A stretch of DNA of 36,820 nt from Phycisphaerales bacterium (GTDB lineage: Bacteria > Planctomycetota > Phycisphaerae > Phycisphaerales > UBA1924). The stretch covers positions 1-36,820 of the forward strand of contig JALHOJ010000043.1 of the NCBI GenBank assembly GCA_022843045.1, written 5' to 3'. The notes under the pieces are model-generated. The model saw only the letters and a list, made by a program, of their open reading frames with translations, made no database searches and had not been told where the DNA came from. Of this stretch, positions 16,950-25,393 are shown piece by piece. The number at the start of each line of letters is the position of its first letter. Position 1 is the stretch's first letter. The position numbers and the translations under genes are program-made.

Positions 16950-19490
16950 ATGATCGACTTTGAAAAGCTCGGAACGTTCTATCTCGGCAAGACTTATGAC
17001 ATTGCGAAGGGGGCACGCACCGACGATCTGGTGCTGTATGACGCGAAGGATCTGGTGACGCATGCGGTGTGCGTGGGGATGACCGGCTCGGGCAAGACCG
17101 GGTTGTGTTTGGATTTGCTGGAGGAAGCCGCGATCGATGGCATTCCTGCGCTGATCATCGATCCCAAGGGAGACCTTGGGAACCTGATGCTGACATTTCC
17201 CAACCTGCAGGCGAACGACTTTCGGCCGTGGATTAATGAGAGCGATGCCCAAACCAAGGGAATTTCACCAGACGCTTTCGCGCAGCAGCAAGCCGACCTT
17301 TGGAAGAAGGGCTTGGAGTCGTGGCATCAGTCGGGCGAGCGGATCGCGCGATTCCGCAACGCGGCGGAGGTCGTGATCTACACGCCTGGCAGTAACGCGG
17401 GACTGCCGGTGTCGATCCTCAAAAGCTTTGACTGTCCGCCGTTTGAGGTGATGGATGATGCGGAACTCTTGCGGGATCGCATCAGCACCACGGTTGGCAG
17501 TTTGCTGGGGCTTGCGGGCATCAACGCCGACCCCATCCGCTCGCGCGAGCACATTCTGCTCTCGACGATTCTCATGCAGAGTTGGCAGGCGGAGAAGAGC
17601 CTGGATCTTGCCGGGCTGATCGGCGCGGTGCAGAACCCGGGGTTTTCGAAAGTCGGCGTGCTTGATCTTGAGGCGTTCTTCCCGAGCAAGGACCGGTTCG
17701 AACTTGCGATGACGCTCAACAACCTGCTCGCGAGCCCGCAGTTCGCGGCGTGGACGCAGGGCGACGCGCTGGACATCGGCAGAATGCTGTATGGGCCAAC
17801 GGGCAAGCCGCGGCTTGCGATCGTGAGCATCGCGCACCTGGATGATGCGCAGCGGATGTTCTTTGTGGCGCTGCTGCTCAATCAAGTTTTGGGATGGGTG
17901 CGGCAGCAGTCGGGCACGACGAGTTTGCGGGCGATCCTGTATATGGATGAAATCGCGGGGTACTTCCCGCCTGTCGCGAATCCGCCCAGCAAGCAGGCGT
18001 TGCTGACGCTGATGAAGCAGGCTCGCGCGTTTGGGCTGGGGGTGGTGCTGGCGACGCAGAATCCGGTGGACATCGATTACAAGGGTTTATCGAACGCGGG
18101 GACGTGGCTCATCGGGCGGTTGCAGACTGAACAGGACAAGGCGCGGCTGCTGGACGGGCTTGAGGGCGCGATGGCGACGGCGAGCAAGCAGTTTGATCGC
18201 GGATACATGGAAAAGGTGTTGAGCGGCCTGGGCAAGCGCGTGTTCCTGATGAACAACGTGCATGAGGATGGGCCGGTGGTGCTGGAGAGTCGGTGGGCTT
18301 TGTCGTATTTGCGTGGGCCGTTGACGCGGTCGCAAATCAAGCAGTTGATGGATCCGGTGAAGGCGGGGAAGGCGGCGGCGGGCAACGGATCGGCGGCGGT
18401 CGGCGCGGCGGCGGTGAGTGCTGTCGCTGCGGCATCGACGGCGGCGGCGGAAGCACCCGCAGCGAGAACGGCGGCTGAGGCACCCAAAGCAGCGGGGACC
18501 GCTGATTCCACCCAAGCGGTGCAGGGCGGGACGCCGGGCCTGCGGCCGGTGATCGCGCCGGATGTGCCGCAGTATTTTGTGCCGGTGCGCGGAGGCAAGC
18601 CTGTGGGCGCGAAGCTTGAGTATCGGCCGATGCTGCTCGGGTTTGCGTGGGTGCACTTTCTTGACAAGAAGGCGGGCGTGGATGTTGATCAGCAGATGTC
18701 GATGATGACGGCGTTTGGCGGCGGGCCCGTGCCGATTGATTGGGATGCGGGGCAGGCTGTGGAACTCACGGATAAGGATGTGGAGCGGGAGCCTGCGGAG
18801 GGGGCGGGGTTTGCGAACCTGCCCAGCGAGGCGGGAAAGGCGAAGGCGTACGCGGATTGGGGCAAGAAGTACGCCGATACGTTGTTTCGCACGCAACAGT
18901 TGGAACTGCTTCGCAGCGATCAGTTGGAGGCGGTGAGCCACGCGAACGAGAGCGAGCGGGACTTTCGCATCCGGCTGCAGCAGCTTGCGCGAGAGCAGCG
19001 CGACGCGGCGGTGGAGAAGCTGCGGGCGAAGTACGCGAGCAAGGTGACGACGCTGCAGGAGCGGATCCGCAAGGCGGAGCAGAAGGTTGAGGTGCAGGCG
19101 GCGCAGGCGAAGAACGCGAAGGTGTCGAGCGCGCTGTCGTTTGGGGCGGCGATCCTGGGCGGGCTGCTGGGCGGGCGCAAGATCGCGAGCGCGGGGAACA
19201 TCGGCAAGGCGGCGACGGCGGCGCGGAGCGCGACGAGGGCGATGTCCGAAGGCAGCGACGTGGACCGGGCTCGCGAAGACCTCGAGAACGCGCAGCAGCA
19301 ACTTGCGGAACTGGAAGAGTCGATCAAGGCCGAAACCGAAGCGATCGCGGCGAAGTTTGATCCGAGCGCCGAGACGCTCGACAAGGTGACGGTTCGGCCT
19401 AAGAAAGCGGATATTCGCGTCGACGCGGTGGTGCTGGCGTGGACGCCTCACTGGGTTGATGCGAGCGGGGCGAAGCCGGCGTGGGCGTAA
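16950..19490 (+). CDS. HerA/FtsK-superfamily ATPase with C-terminal coiled coils and glycine zipper
   Basis: 846 residues. The N-terminal ATPase (about 1-470) has Walker A GMTGSGKT at 43-50, a second motif LIIDPKGDLGNL (69-80), Walker B ILYMDE with D333-E334, and a TQNPVDIDYKGLSNAG stretch (sensor-like) about 375-390, as in HerA/VirB4-type DNA- or protein-pumping hexamers. An Ala-rich linker (about 480-530) leads to a globular part (FVPVRGGKPVGAKLEY), then coiled coils (about 640-725 and 765-805) that flank a glycine-zipper hydrophobic hairpin (SFGAAILGGLLGGRKIAS, about 729-747). The C-terminus VVLAWTPHWVD is conserved-looking. No NurA nuclease or secretion gene is adjacent. ATG 16950 begins the conserved IDFEKLGTFYLGK. 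Its substrate is unknown; it could be tied to DNA processing, defence or envelope transport. Confidence 0.85.
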   Translation: MIDFEKLGTFYLGKTYDIAKGARTDDLVLYDAKDLVTHAVCVGMTGSGKTGLCLDLLEEAAIDGIPALIIDPKGDLGNLMLTFPNLQANDFRPWINESDAQTKGISPDAFAQQQADLWKKGLESWHQSGERIARFRNAAEVVIYTPGSNAGLPVSILKSFDCPPFEVMDDAELLRDRISTTVGSLLGLAGINADPIRSREHILLSTILMQSWQAEKSLDLAGLIGAVQNPGFSKVGVLDLEAFFPSKDRFELAMTLNNLLASPQFAAWTQGDALDIGRMLYGPTGKPRLAIVSIAHLDDAQRMFFVALLLNQVLGWVRQQSGTTSLRAILYMDEIAGYFPPVANPPSKQALLTLMKQARAFGLGVVLATQNPVDIDYKGLSNAGTWLIGRLQTEQDKARLLDGLEGAMATASKQFDRGYMEKVLSGLGKRVFLMNNVHEDGPVVLESRWALSYLRGPLTRSQIKQLMDPVKAGKAAAGNGSAAVGAAAVSAVAAASTAAAEAPAARTAAEAPKAAGTADSTQAVQGGTPGLRPVIAPDVPQYFVPVRGGKPVGAKLEYRPMLLGFAWVHFLDKKAGVDVDQQMSMMTAFGGGPVPIDWDAGQAVELTDKDVEREPAEGAGFANLPSEAGKAKAYADWGKKYADTLFRTQQLELLRSDQLEAVSHANESERDFRIRLQQLAREQRDAAVEKLRAKYASKVTTLQERIRKAEQKVEVQAAQAKNAKVSSALSFGAAILGGLLGGRKIASAGNIGKAATAARSATRAMSEGSDVDRAREDLENAQQQLAELEESIKAETEAIAAKFDPSAETLDKVTVRPKKADIRVDAVVLAWTPHWVDASGAKPAWA

Positions 19491-19532
19491 GCAGTTTCGC
19501 TTCGCGGGACTCGCATCCACGCAATCACGCAA

Positions 19533-19934
19533 TCACGCGGGCAACGCGGCGATCGCGTCGATTTCGATCTGGTAGCCGTAGTGCAGGCCCGGGCAGGGCA
19601 CGACCGTGCGTGCGGGCGGTATCGTGCTGCGTGGCGCGAAGTACGCGGCGTAGGCGGCGTTGACACGGGGCCAGAGGGCGACATCGGTCACGTAGACCGT
19701 GCAGCGGACAACGTGCGCGAGGTTGGTGCCAGCGGCGAGCAGGATGGCTTCGACGTTGGCGAGCGTGCGCTCGACCTGGGCTTCGATGCTGGGGACCGGC
19801 TCGTCCTTGGTACGCGGGCCGCGCTGGGGGTCGATTGGCAATTGGCCCGCGACGAAGACGAAGCCGTTGGCGACGATGGCTTGGGAGTAGTGGCCTGCGG
19901 GCTTGGGGGCGGCTTCGGTGAGGACGGGGTGCAT
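19533..19934 (-). CDS. RidA/YjgF/UK114 family protein (second)
   Basis: 133 residues, the length of canonical RidA (about 128-135). Motifs: PAGHYSQAIVANGFVFVAGQ (about 11-30), the trimer-core segment LANVEAILLAAGTNLAHVV, VYVTD, and the active-site Arg in PPARTVVPC (about R110). Family members deaminate reactive enamines/imines such as 2-aminoacrylate. It is closer in size and motif to classical RidA than the 168-residue protein at 1364-1870. The start codon is ATG 19934. It is on the same strand as the oxidoreductase/isomerase pair but 158 nt downstream of it, so separate transcription is possible. Confidence 0.9.
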   Translation of the reverse strand: MHPVLTEAAPKPAGHYSQAIVANGFVFVAGQLPIDPQRGPRTKDEPVPSIEAQVERTLANVEAILLAAGTNLAHVVRCTVYVTDVALWPRVNAAYAAYFAPRSTIPPARTVVPCPGLHYGYQIEIDAIAALPA

Positions 19935-19980
19935 GGGCGGATTCCCTGAGCGTTGCGCGTTCAAGTGGAAAGGCAGACTC

Positions 19981-20010
19981 ACCACAAAGACACGAAGAAC
20001 ACGAAGAAGA
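19981..20010. repeat. Short A/C-rich intergenic repeat-like stretch
   Basis: A strand-asymmetric stretch made of ACACGAAGA-type words between the second RidA gene and the oxidoreductase gene. Similar 'CACAAAGACACGAAG' strings are, from memory, scattered in intergenic DNA of planctomycetes and verrucomicrobia; I cannot check this here and see only one copy in the window. Confidence 0.3.
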
Positions 20011-20092
20011 CCAGAGGGACGAGTGATGGGAGCGGAGCGGGGTCGACTTGTGAGACTGCGGATTCGATTTGGATGCTGGTGTCGGCGCTTCG

Positions 20093-21274
20093 CTACTCCC
20101 CCACTGCGACCCATGCGCCGTTCGCGGCGCGGCTGCGGATGCAGGCGTCGATGAAGGCGATGCCGGAGACGCCGTCTTCGACGGAGGGGTAGGTGGTGGC
20201 GGTCGGCGCGGTTGGGCCGGATTCTTTGGCGAGGATTGCGTCCGCCGCGCCGCGATAGATGTTGGCGAAGGCTTCGATGAAGCCTTCGGGGTGGCCTGGG
20301 GGCAGGCGGGTCGCGGCGGTTGCCGAGGGCGAGGCGACGGTGCCGCGGGTGAGTGTTTGGGTGGGGCCGTCGAGGGTGGCGAGCGTGAGGGAGTTGGGGT
20401 CTTCCTGACGCCACCAGAGGGAGGCGCGTTCGCCGTAGACCTGGAGGGTGAGGTTGTTTTGTTCGCCCACGCAGACTTGCGAGACGGTGATGAGGCCTTT
20501 GGCTTTGGCAGACGCGTTGGGGCCAGAGAGGCGCACGAGGATGTGGGCGTCGTCGTCCAAGGCGCGGCCGTCGACGAACGTGGTGAGGTCTGATGCGAGT
20601 TCGCGGATGCGCAGGCCGGTGACGGCGCGGAGGAGTTGCTCGGCGTGGGTGCCGATGTCACCGATGCTGCCGCCTGCGCCGGCTTGAGACGGGTCGTTGC
20701 GCCAGGCGGCTTGTTTCTGGCCGGTCCGCTCGAGGGGGGTTGCGAGCCAGCCCTGGTGGTACTCGACGACGACCTTGCGGATGGCTCCCAGGGCGCCGTC
20801 GCGGACGAGGGACGCGGCGTGACGGATCATCGGGTAGCCGGAGTAGTTGTAGGTGACGCAGCAGACAACGCCGGCCTTGCGGGTGATCTCGCGGAGGGCG
20901 ACGGCGTCCACCAGCGTCGTCACCATCGGTTTGTCGATGATGAGATGGATGCCGCGCTGGGCAAAGGCGCTGGCGATGGCGAAGTGGGTGGCGTTGGGCG
21001 TGACGATGGCGACGGCGTCGATGCGTTGGTCGCGGGGAAGCGCGGACTCGCGCTCGAGCATGTCCTGCCACGTGCCGTAGGCGCGGAAGCCTTCGATGCC
21101 CAGTTCCTTCGCGGAGGCGAGGCTGCGCGATGCGTCGCTGGAGAGCGCGCCGGCGACGAGGCGGAAACGGCTATCGAGGCCGGCGGCCATGCGGTGGACT
21201 GCGCCGATGAACGCGCCGCTACCGCCGCCGACCATGCCCAGACGCAGGACGCGGGGCGATGGTCCGCCGCTCAC
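20093..21274 (-). CDS. Gfo/Idh/MocA family NAD(P)-dependent oxidoreductase
   Basis: 393 residues from GTG 21274, which overlaps the TGA of the preceding isomerase gene by 4 nt (GTGA). The Rossmann motif is [12 protein letters not shown] (about 13-24). [13 protein letters not shown] and the catalytic-lysine motif DKPMVTT (about 115-121, usual form EKP) follow. The substrate-side Asp and His appear in [14 protein letters not shown]. The C-terminal alpha/beta domain includes [19 protein letters not shown] and [14 protein letters not shown]. Such enzymes oxidise or reduce sugars and cyclitols. Together with the TIM-barrel partner this looks like a sugar-oxidation/epimerisation pair, common in planctomycetes. 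No signal peptide is seen, unlike its partner. The substrate is unknown. Confidence 0.9.
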   Translation of the reverse strand: MSGGPSPRVLRLGMVGGGSGAFIGAVHRMAAGLDSRFRLVAGALSSDASRSLASAKELGIEGFRAYGTWQDMLERESALPRDQRIDAVAIVTPNATHFAIASAFAQRGIHLIIDKPMVTTLVDAVALREITRKAGVVCCVTYNYSGYPMIRHAASLVRDGALGAIRKVVVEYHQGWLATPLERTGQKQAAWRNDPSQAGAGGSIGDIGTHAEQLLRAVTGLRIRELASDLTTFVDGRALDDDAHILVRLSGPNASAKAKGLITVSQVCVGEQNNLTLQVYGERASLWWRQEDPNSLTLATLDGPTQTLTRGTVASPSATAATRLPPGHPEGFIEAFANIYRGAADAILAKESGPTAPTATTYPSVEDGVSGIAFIDACIRSRAANGAWVAVGE

Positions 21275-22284
21275 GACGCGAACTCCGCGGAGAGGTCCAC
21301 GCGCAGCTTCTCGAGCAACTTCTTGGTGGCGCGGATGCCTTCGGGCTCGCTGACCTTGTCGCCTTCCCATTCGATGCCGATGCGGCCGCGGTAGCCGGCT
21401 TTCAGCACGATGCGGAGGAGGCGGTCGTAGTCCATGCGGACTTCGCGGCCGTCGTCGGCGAATTCGTAGCTCTTGGCGGAGACGCCCTTGGCATACGGCA
21501 TCATCTTCTCGACGCCTTCGTAGCGGTCCTGGACCTTGGGATCGAAGTTGCCGAAGTCCGGCAGCGTGCCCACGCGCGGGTGGTCGACGAGCTTCATCAC
21601 GCCCACGAGCCAGTTGGCGACGCTGGAGTTGCCCCAGTGGTTCTCTACGATGACGTTGATGTTGCTCTTGTCGGCGTGCTCGCAGAGGCGGCGGAGGCCG
21701 TCGGCGGCGAGCTTCTGCTGTTCTTCGAAGGTGCCTTCGCTCGACGCGTTGACGCGGATCGAGTGGCAGCCCAGCGCGGCGGCGGCGGCGACCCACTTGT
21801 GATGGTTCTCGACGGCCTTGATCCGCTTGAACTCGTCGGGATCGCCCAGATTGCCCTCGCCGTCGCACATGATGAGGATGCTCTTGACACCTTCGCCCTC
21901 GCAGCGCTTCTTGAGCTCGGCGACGTAGGTGTCGCTGCCCTTCTCCTTGAATAAGCCGTTGACGTACTCGACGGCGTCGATGCCGTAGTCGTTCTTCGCG
22001 GCTTTGGGGAAGTCGAGGTGGTTGAGTTCGCCCTTCTGGAGCGTGCGGTGGAGCGACCACTGCGCGAGGGAGATGGAGAAGAGGGTGGCGGGGTTGTTGA
22101 GACGGGGCTGGCGCATGGGTTCGGGCATTGGGGCGGGCGCTTCCGGAGCGGGCACGACCTTGGGCCGGGGCTCGGGTTGCATCTGGCGCGCGAACGCGCT
22201 GAGAGGCAACGCAGCGGCGCACGCTGCTCCGGCGAGAAGTTCACGACGAGTCAGGCCAGAAGATGCATCGTTTGGGTGCGGCAT
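21271..22284 (-). CDS. Sugar phosphate isomerase/epimerase-like TIM-barrel protein with Tat signal
   Basis: 337 residues. The N-terminus has a twin-arginine signal: GLTRRELL (10-17), then [17 protein letters not shown], predicting export folded to the periplasm. A Pro-rich spacer (about 35-58) precedes an AP-endonuclease-2/xylose-isomerase-like barrel: [38 protein letters not shown] (metal Glu), TLPDFGNFD (metal Asp) and IGIEWEGDK (metal Glu). The usual His near the third ligand is replaced by a SAKSYEF stretch. Relatives epimerise or isomerise free or phosphorylated sugars. It is translationally coupled to the oxidoreductase gene downstream. ATG 22284 gives a normal short n-region; longer frames upstream add sequence that does not look like a signal. 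Confidence 0.87.
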   Translation of the reverse strand: MPHPNDASSGLTRRELLAGAACAAALPLSAFARQMQPEPRPKVVPAPEAPAPMPEPMRQPRLNNPATLFSISLAQWSLHRTLQKGELNHLDFPKAAKNDYGIDAVEYVNGLFKEKGSDTYVAELKKRCEGEGVKSILIMCDGEGNLGDPDEFKRIKAVENHHKWVAAAAALGCHSIRVNASSEGTFEEQQKLAADGLRRLCEHADKSNINVIVENHWGNSSVANWLVGVMKLVDHPRVGTLPDFGNFDPKVQDRYEGVEKMMPYAKGVSAKSYEFADDGREVRMDYDRLLRIVLKAGYRGRIGIEWEGDKVSEPEGIRATKKLLEKLRVDLSAEFAS

Positions 22285-22592
22285 GGCAAACTCTATCCAA
22301 GCTGAACTTGTGGCTGGCGTGATTGTCGGCGTTCCAGGGGTTGGAGGCGTCATGGAGTTCTTGCGAGGTTCAAGTGCGACACGCTTGCATTCGTCCTTTC
22401 GGGCATTCGCAATTGATGTCTGATTTCCATCGCTTCCGTCGGCGGCAGAGCATGGGATGGCTCGCACACTCCAAGTGATGGGGTCTGTTCGGAGCGATTG
22501 ACGCGCCAGCGTGAAGTCCGCCAAGCGCTTGAAGCCTTTGGCAGAGGGGTGAGGTGGGCGTGCGGGGTTGACTCGGTTGCTACGCTGGACCC
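22285..22592. other. Divergent intergenic region upstream of the isomerase and release factor genes
   Basis: 308 bases with no gene I can support. The right end carries the TACGCT box for the release factor gene. No clear promoter pair was found for the minus-strand operon, though GGATAGAG lies just before its ATG. Confidence 0.45.
22581..22586 (+). promoter_or_regulatory. Predicted -10 box TACGCT for a leaderless release factor mRNA
   Basis: TACGCT ends 6 nt before GTG 22593, with no ribosome-binding site between. A TTGACT lies at 22568-22573 but is only 7 bp from the box, so it does not form a normal -35/-10 pair. Confidence 0.45.
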
Positions 22593-23729
22593 GTGCCTGA
22601 AACTGCGTCAAAGTCTGCGGGGGCGTTGCTGCGTTGCGTGTGCCAATCCACCAGCGAGCGGGTGCTCGAGAAGCTTGCTGCGCTCGAGCGGGAAGAGGCC
22701 GGGCTGGCGAGTCGGCTGGAAGACTCCGACGTGCTGACTGACCACAAGAAGGTGCGCGACATTTCGCAGAAGCGGTCGGCACTTGCTCCGGCGGCGGATG
22801 CGTGGCGGACGCTACGGACGCTGGATGCGCAGGTGGCTGACTTGCGGTCGGTGGTGGCGGCGAACGAAGACCGCGAGCTGGTGGCGATGGCGAAGGAGGA
22901 GCTGCCGCTTTTGGAGGCCAAGGCGGAAGAGACGCTCGCGGCGGCGTTGTCGGGATTGGTGAACGCGGATGATCAGAAGATCGCGAGCATCATTCTGGAA
23001 GTTCGCGCGGGCACGGGGGGCGAGGAGGCGACGCTGTGGGCGCGGGATCTCTTGGAGATGTACCAGAAGTATGCGGGCAAGCGCGGGTGGCAGTTTGAGG
23101 CGCTGGAAGTGACGCCCGAGCCGGGCGTGGGCGGGATTCGCAGCGCGGTGGTGACGATCAAGGGCGAGGGAAGTTGGATTGAGATGAACTTCGAGGCGGG
23201 CGTGCACAGCGTGAAGCGTGTGCCGGCGACCGAGGCGCAGGGACGCGTGCACACGAGCACGGCGAGCGTGGCGGTGCTTGCGGAGCCGGAAGAAGTTGAC
23301 GTCAAGATCGACTGGGCGAACGAAGTTGAGGAGTTTGCGACGCGGGCGCAGGGGCCGGGCGGGCAGAACGTCAATAAGGTCGAGACGGCGTGGCAGATTC
23401 ACCACAAGCCCACGGGGATCATCATCAAGATGATGGAAGCCAAGAGCCAGCAGCAGAACCGTGAGCGGGCGAGGCGGCTGCTGATGGCTCGCTTGTACGA
23501 ATTTGAACGGCAGAAGGTCGAGGCGCAGCGCACGGCGGCGCGGAACGTGCAGATCGGCACGGGCGGGCGGAGCGAGAAGATTCGCACGTATCGATGGAAG
23601 GAAGGGATCGCGGCGGATGAGCGGCTGCCGGGCGAGTATCAGTTGAGGGATTTGCTTGCGGGGGATTTCGCTGAGTTGATGAGGGACTTGGTGAAGCAGG
23701 AGACGGCGCGGCGGGTGGGGATGTTGTAG
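22593..23729 (+). CDS. prfA: Peptide chain release factor 1-like protein, divergent
   Basis: 378 residues, close to bacterial RF1 (about 360). An N-terminal helical domain (about 20-125) is followed by [15 protein letters not shown] (136-150). The tripeptide anticodon P211-A212-T213 in [10 protein letters not shown] is the RF1 type that reads UAA and UAG. GGQ is at 256-258, but its context is [13 protein letters not shown] rather than the common GAGGQHVNTTxSA. After [11 protein letters not shown] the usual FPQxRVTDHR motif is replaced by [11 protein letters not shown]. It hydrolyses peptidyl-tRNA at stop codons on the ribosome. The GTG start is used because no ATG precedes the conserved region and a TACGCT box fits. 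A specialised RF1 paralogue is the alternative to the housekeeping factor. Confidence 0.85.
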   Translation: MPETASKSAGALLRCVCQSTSERVLEKLAALEREEAGLASRLEDSDVLTDHKKVRDISQKRSALAPAADAWRTLRTLDAQVADLRSVVAANEDRELVAMAKEELPLLEAKAEETLAAALSGLVNADDQKIASIILEVRAGTGGEEATLWARDLLEMYQKYAGKRGWQFEALEVTPEPGVGGIRSAVVTIKGEGSWIEMNFEAGVHSVKRVPATEAQGRVHTSTASVAVLAEPEEVDVKIDWANEVEEFATRAQGPGGQNVNKVETAWQIHHKPTGIIIKMMEAKSQQQNRERARRLLMARLYEFERQKVEAQRTAARNVQIGTGGRSEKIRTYRWKEGIAADERLPGEYQLRDLLAGDFAELMRDLVKQETARRVGML

Positions 23730-23731
23730 AA

Positions 23732-23795
23732 GGGATTGGGCATTGGGCATTGGGCATTGGGCATTCGGGACTCGGGATTCGGCATTCGGGTTGGG
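23732..23795 (+). repeat. Degenerate G-rich heptamer array A
   Basis: Four exact GGGCATT units (23738-23765) followed by CGGGACT, CGGGATT, CGGCATT and a partial CGGGTT. It begins right behind the release factor stop codon (23729) and lies about 100 nt before the flavoprotein gene. Regularly spaced GGG runs allow a G-quadruplex on the plus strand. A related array lies on the far side of the flavoprotein gene. Confidence 0.85.
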
Positions 23796-23896
23796 AGGGC
23801 GACGGATTTTTTCGGTTGCCGCGGGAGTTGGCGAGTTGGAAGTTCGAGTGTTTCGCGCAGAGTGGATGCCTTGGTTGTTGACGTGGGCGCGTGGTG

Positions 23897-25222
23897 ATGG
23901 AGACTCGACTGCAGCATCTCGATGTGCCGGAGGCGGTTGATGTCGCCGTGATTGGTGCGGGGGCGGCGGGGTTGTTTGCGGCGATATGGGCGGGGCGGGA
24001 AGGCCTGGGCGGGTCGCTCGGCTCGGAGAACCAAGGTACCCGGGAGAGCCGGGTCATCGCGCTCGATGGGGCGACGAAGATCGGGGCGAAGATTCTGGTG
24101 GCGGGCGGCGGGCGGTGCAACGTGACGCATCATGCCGTGGATGAGTCGGCGTATGCGGGGTCGTCTGGGCATGCGATCAAGAAGGTGTTGCGGCAGTTTT
24201 CGGTGGAGCAGACGGTCGAGTTTTTTCGTGCGCTTGGTGTGGAACTCAAGCGCGAGGAGACGGGAAAGCTGTTTCCGATCAGCGATGATGCGCACACGGT
24301 GCTGGATGCGTTGCTGAGCGCGGTGCGGGCGAGTGGCGGGCGGATCGTGCATCCGTGGCGAGTGGCAAGTGTGGCTCGTGAGGGTGATGGGTTTGTGATT
24401 CGGCGTGACGGGGAGGCAGGCACGATTCGCACGAAGCGCGTCATTCTCGCGACGGGAGGCAAGTCATTGCCCAAGACCGGCAGCGATGGGAAAGGACATG
24501 AGATCGCGCGCTCGCTGGGCCACACGATTTCGGATCGCGTGTTTCCCGCGCTGGTGCCCATGACGCTGCCCAAGGATCACTGGCTCACGGCGTTGTCGGG
24601 GCTGACGGTGCAGGCGACGATTGAGCTGCGCAGCGGCACGGGCAAGCGGCTGAAGGCGTTTACGAACAGCACGCTGCTGGCGCACTTTGGGCTTTCGGGG
24701 CCGGGCGTGCTGGATATGTCGCGGTATTGGACGGATGAGCGCGGGCGCGACCCGGCGGCGCACTGCGTGCTCAATTGGCTACCTGGAATGAATCTCGAGC
24801 AGGTGGATGAAGCGCTGGTTTCACTCGCGAAGGCGGGGAAGCAGACGCCCACGCGGTGGTTGATGGATCGGGGATTGCCGGAGCGGCTGGCGCGGGCGAT
24901 TTGCGAGCAAGCACGAGTGGATGCGAGTGCGCGGGCGAATGCGCTGTCGCGCGATGCGCGGCGGGGTTTGGCAACGCTGATCACGCAGACGCCGCTGCCT
25001 TTTGCGGGTGATCGCGGGTGGCTGTTTGCGGAAGTCACGGCGGGGGGCGTGCCGCTGAGTGAGGTGGATTTGGCGACGATGGAGAGCCGGGTGTGTCCGG
25101 GGTTGTTTCTGTGCGGTGAGTTGCTGAATGTGGATGGACGGATCGGCGGGTTCAATTTTCAGTGGGCGTGGGCGAGTGGGTATGTGGCGGGGCGGGGGGC
25201 GGCGAGGTCTGCTGGGTTGTGA
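23897..25222 (+). CDS. YhiN/HI0933-like FAD-dependent oxidoreductase
   Basis: 441 residues. The FAD-binding Rossmann motif VAVIGAGAAGLFAA is at about 15-28. The family-typical GGGRCNVTH, the internal GKLFPISDDAHTVLDAL and RVILATGGKSLPKTGSDGKGHEIA, and the C-terminal GRIGGFNFQWAWASGYVAG are all present. The HI0933 family is widespread and of unproven function; it is related to aminoacetone-oxidase-like and RsmJ-neighbouring flavoproteins. ATG 23897 is chosen; two GTG codons (23891, 23894) just upstream are alternatives. Arrays of a G-rich heptamer lie on both sides of the gene, which is unusual. It is downstream of the release factor gene in the same orientation, separated by array A. Confidence 0.9.
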   Translation: METRLQHLDVPEAVDVAVIGAGAAGLFAAIWAGREGLGGSLGSENQGTRESRVIALDGATKIGAKILVAGGGRCNVTHHAVDESAYAGSSGHAIKKVLRQFSVEQTVEFFRALGVELKREETGKLFPISDDAHTVLDALLSAVRASGGRIVHPWRVASVAREGDGFVIRRDGEAGTIRTKRVILATGGKSLPKTGSDGKGHEIARSLGHTISDRVFPALVPMTLPKDHWLTALSGLTVQATIELRSGTGKRLKAFTNSTLLAHFGLSGPGVLDMSRYWTDERGRDPAAHCVLNWLPGMNLEQVDEALVSLAKAGKQTPTRWLMDRGLPERLARAICEQARVDASARANALSRDARRGLATLITQTPLPFAGDRGWLFAEVTAGGVPLSEVDLATMESRVCPGLFLCGELLNVDGRIGGFNFQWAWASGYVAGRGAARSAGL

Positions 25223-25250
25223 AGGAGGGGAATGCGGACGGGTTGGGATC

Positions 25251-25320
25251 GGGATTCGGGATTCGGGATTCGGGATTCGGGATTCGGGATTCGGGATTCG
25301 GGATTCGGGATTCGGGATTC
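25251..25320 (+). repeat. Perfect heptamer tandem array B, (GGGATTC)10
   Basis: Exactly ten uninterrupted copies of GGGATTC across 70 bases, preceded by a degenerate GGGATC. It begins 28 nt after the flavoprotein stop codon. Ten GGG runs with 4-nt spacers could fold into quadruplexes on the plus strand. A perfect array of this kind usually varies in copy number between strains. Confidence 0.97.
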
Positions 25321-25376
25321 GTTGATGTGGGCGTTGCGTGCGGGGGTTCGCTTCGCTGACACCTGGCAAAGTTGAG

Positions 25377-25393
25377 ATGACCCTTCGGGTCAT
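25377..25393 (-). terminator. Short hairpin at the end of the DUF3592 gene
   Basis: A perfect 7-bp stem ATGACCC/GGGTCAT with loop TTC, overlapping the stop codon of the minus-strand gene. No U-tract follows, so terminator function is uncertain. Confidence 0.4.

Noticed and set aside
25251-25320. Possible CRISPR array
   Set aside because: The units are contiguous heptamers with no spacers; this is a simple tandem repeat.
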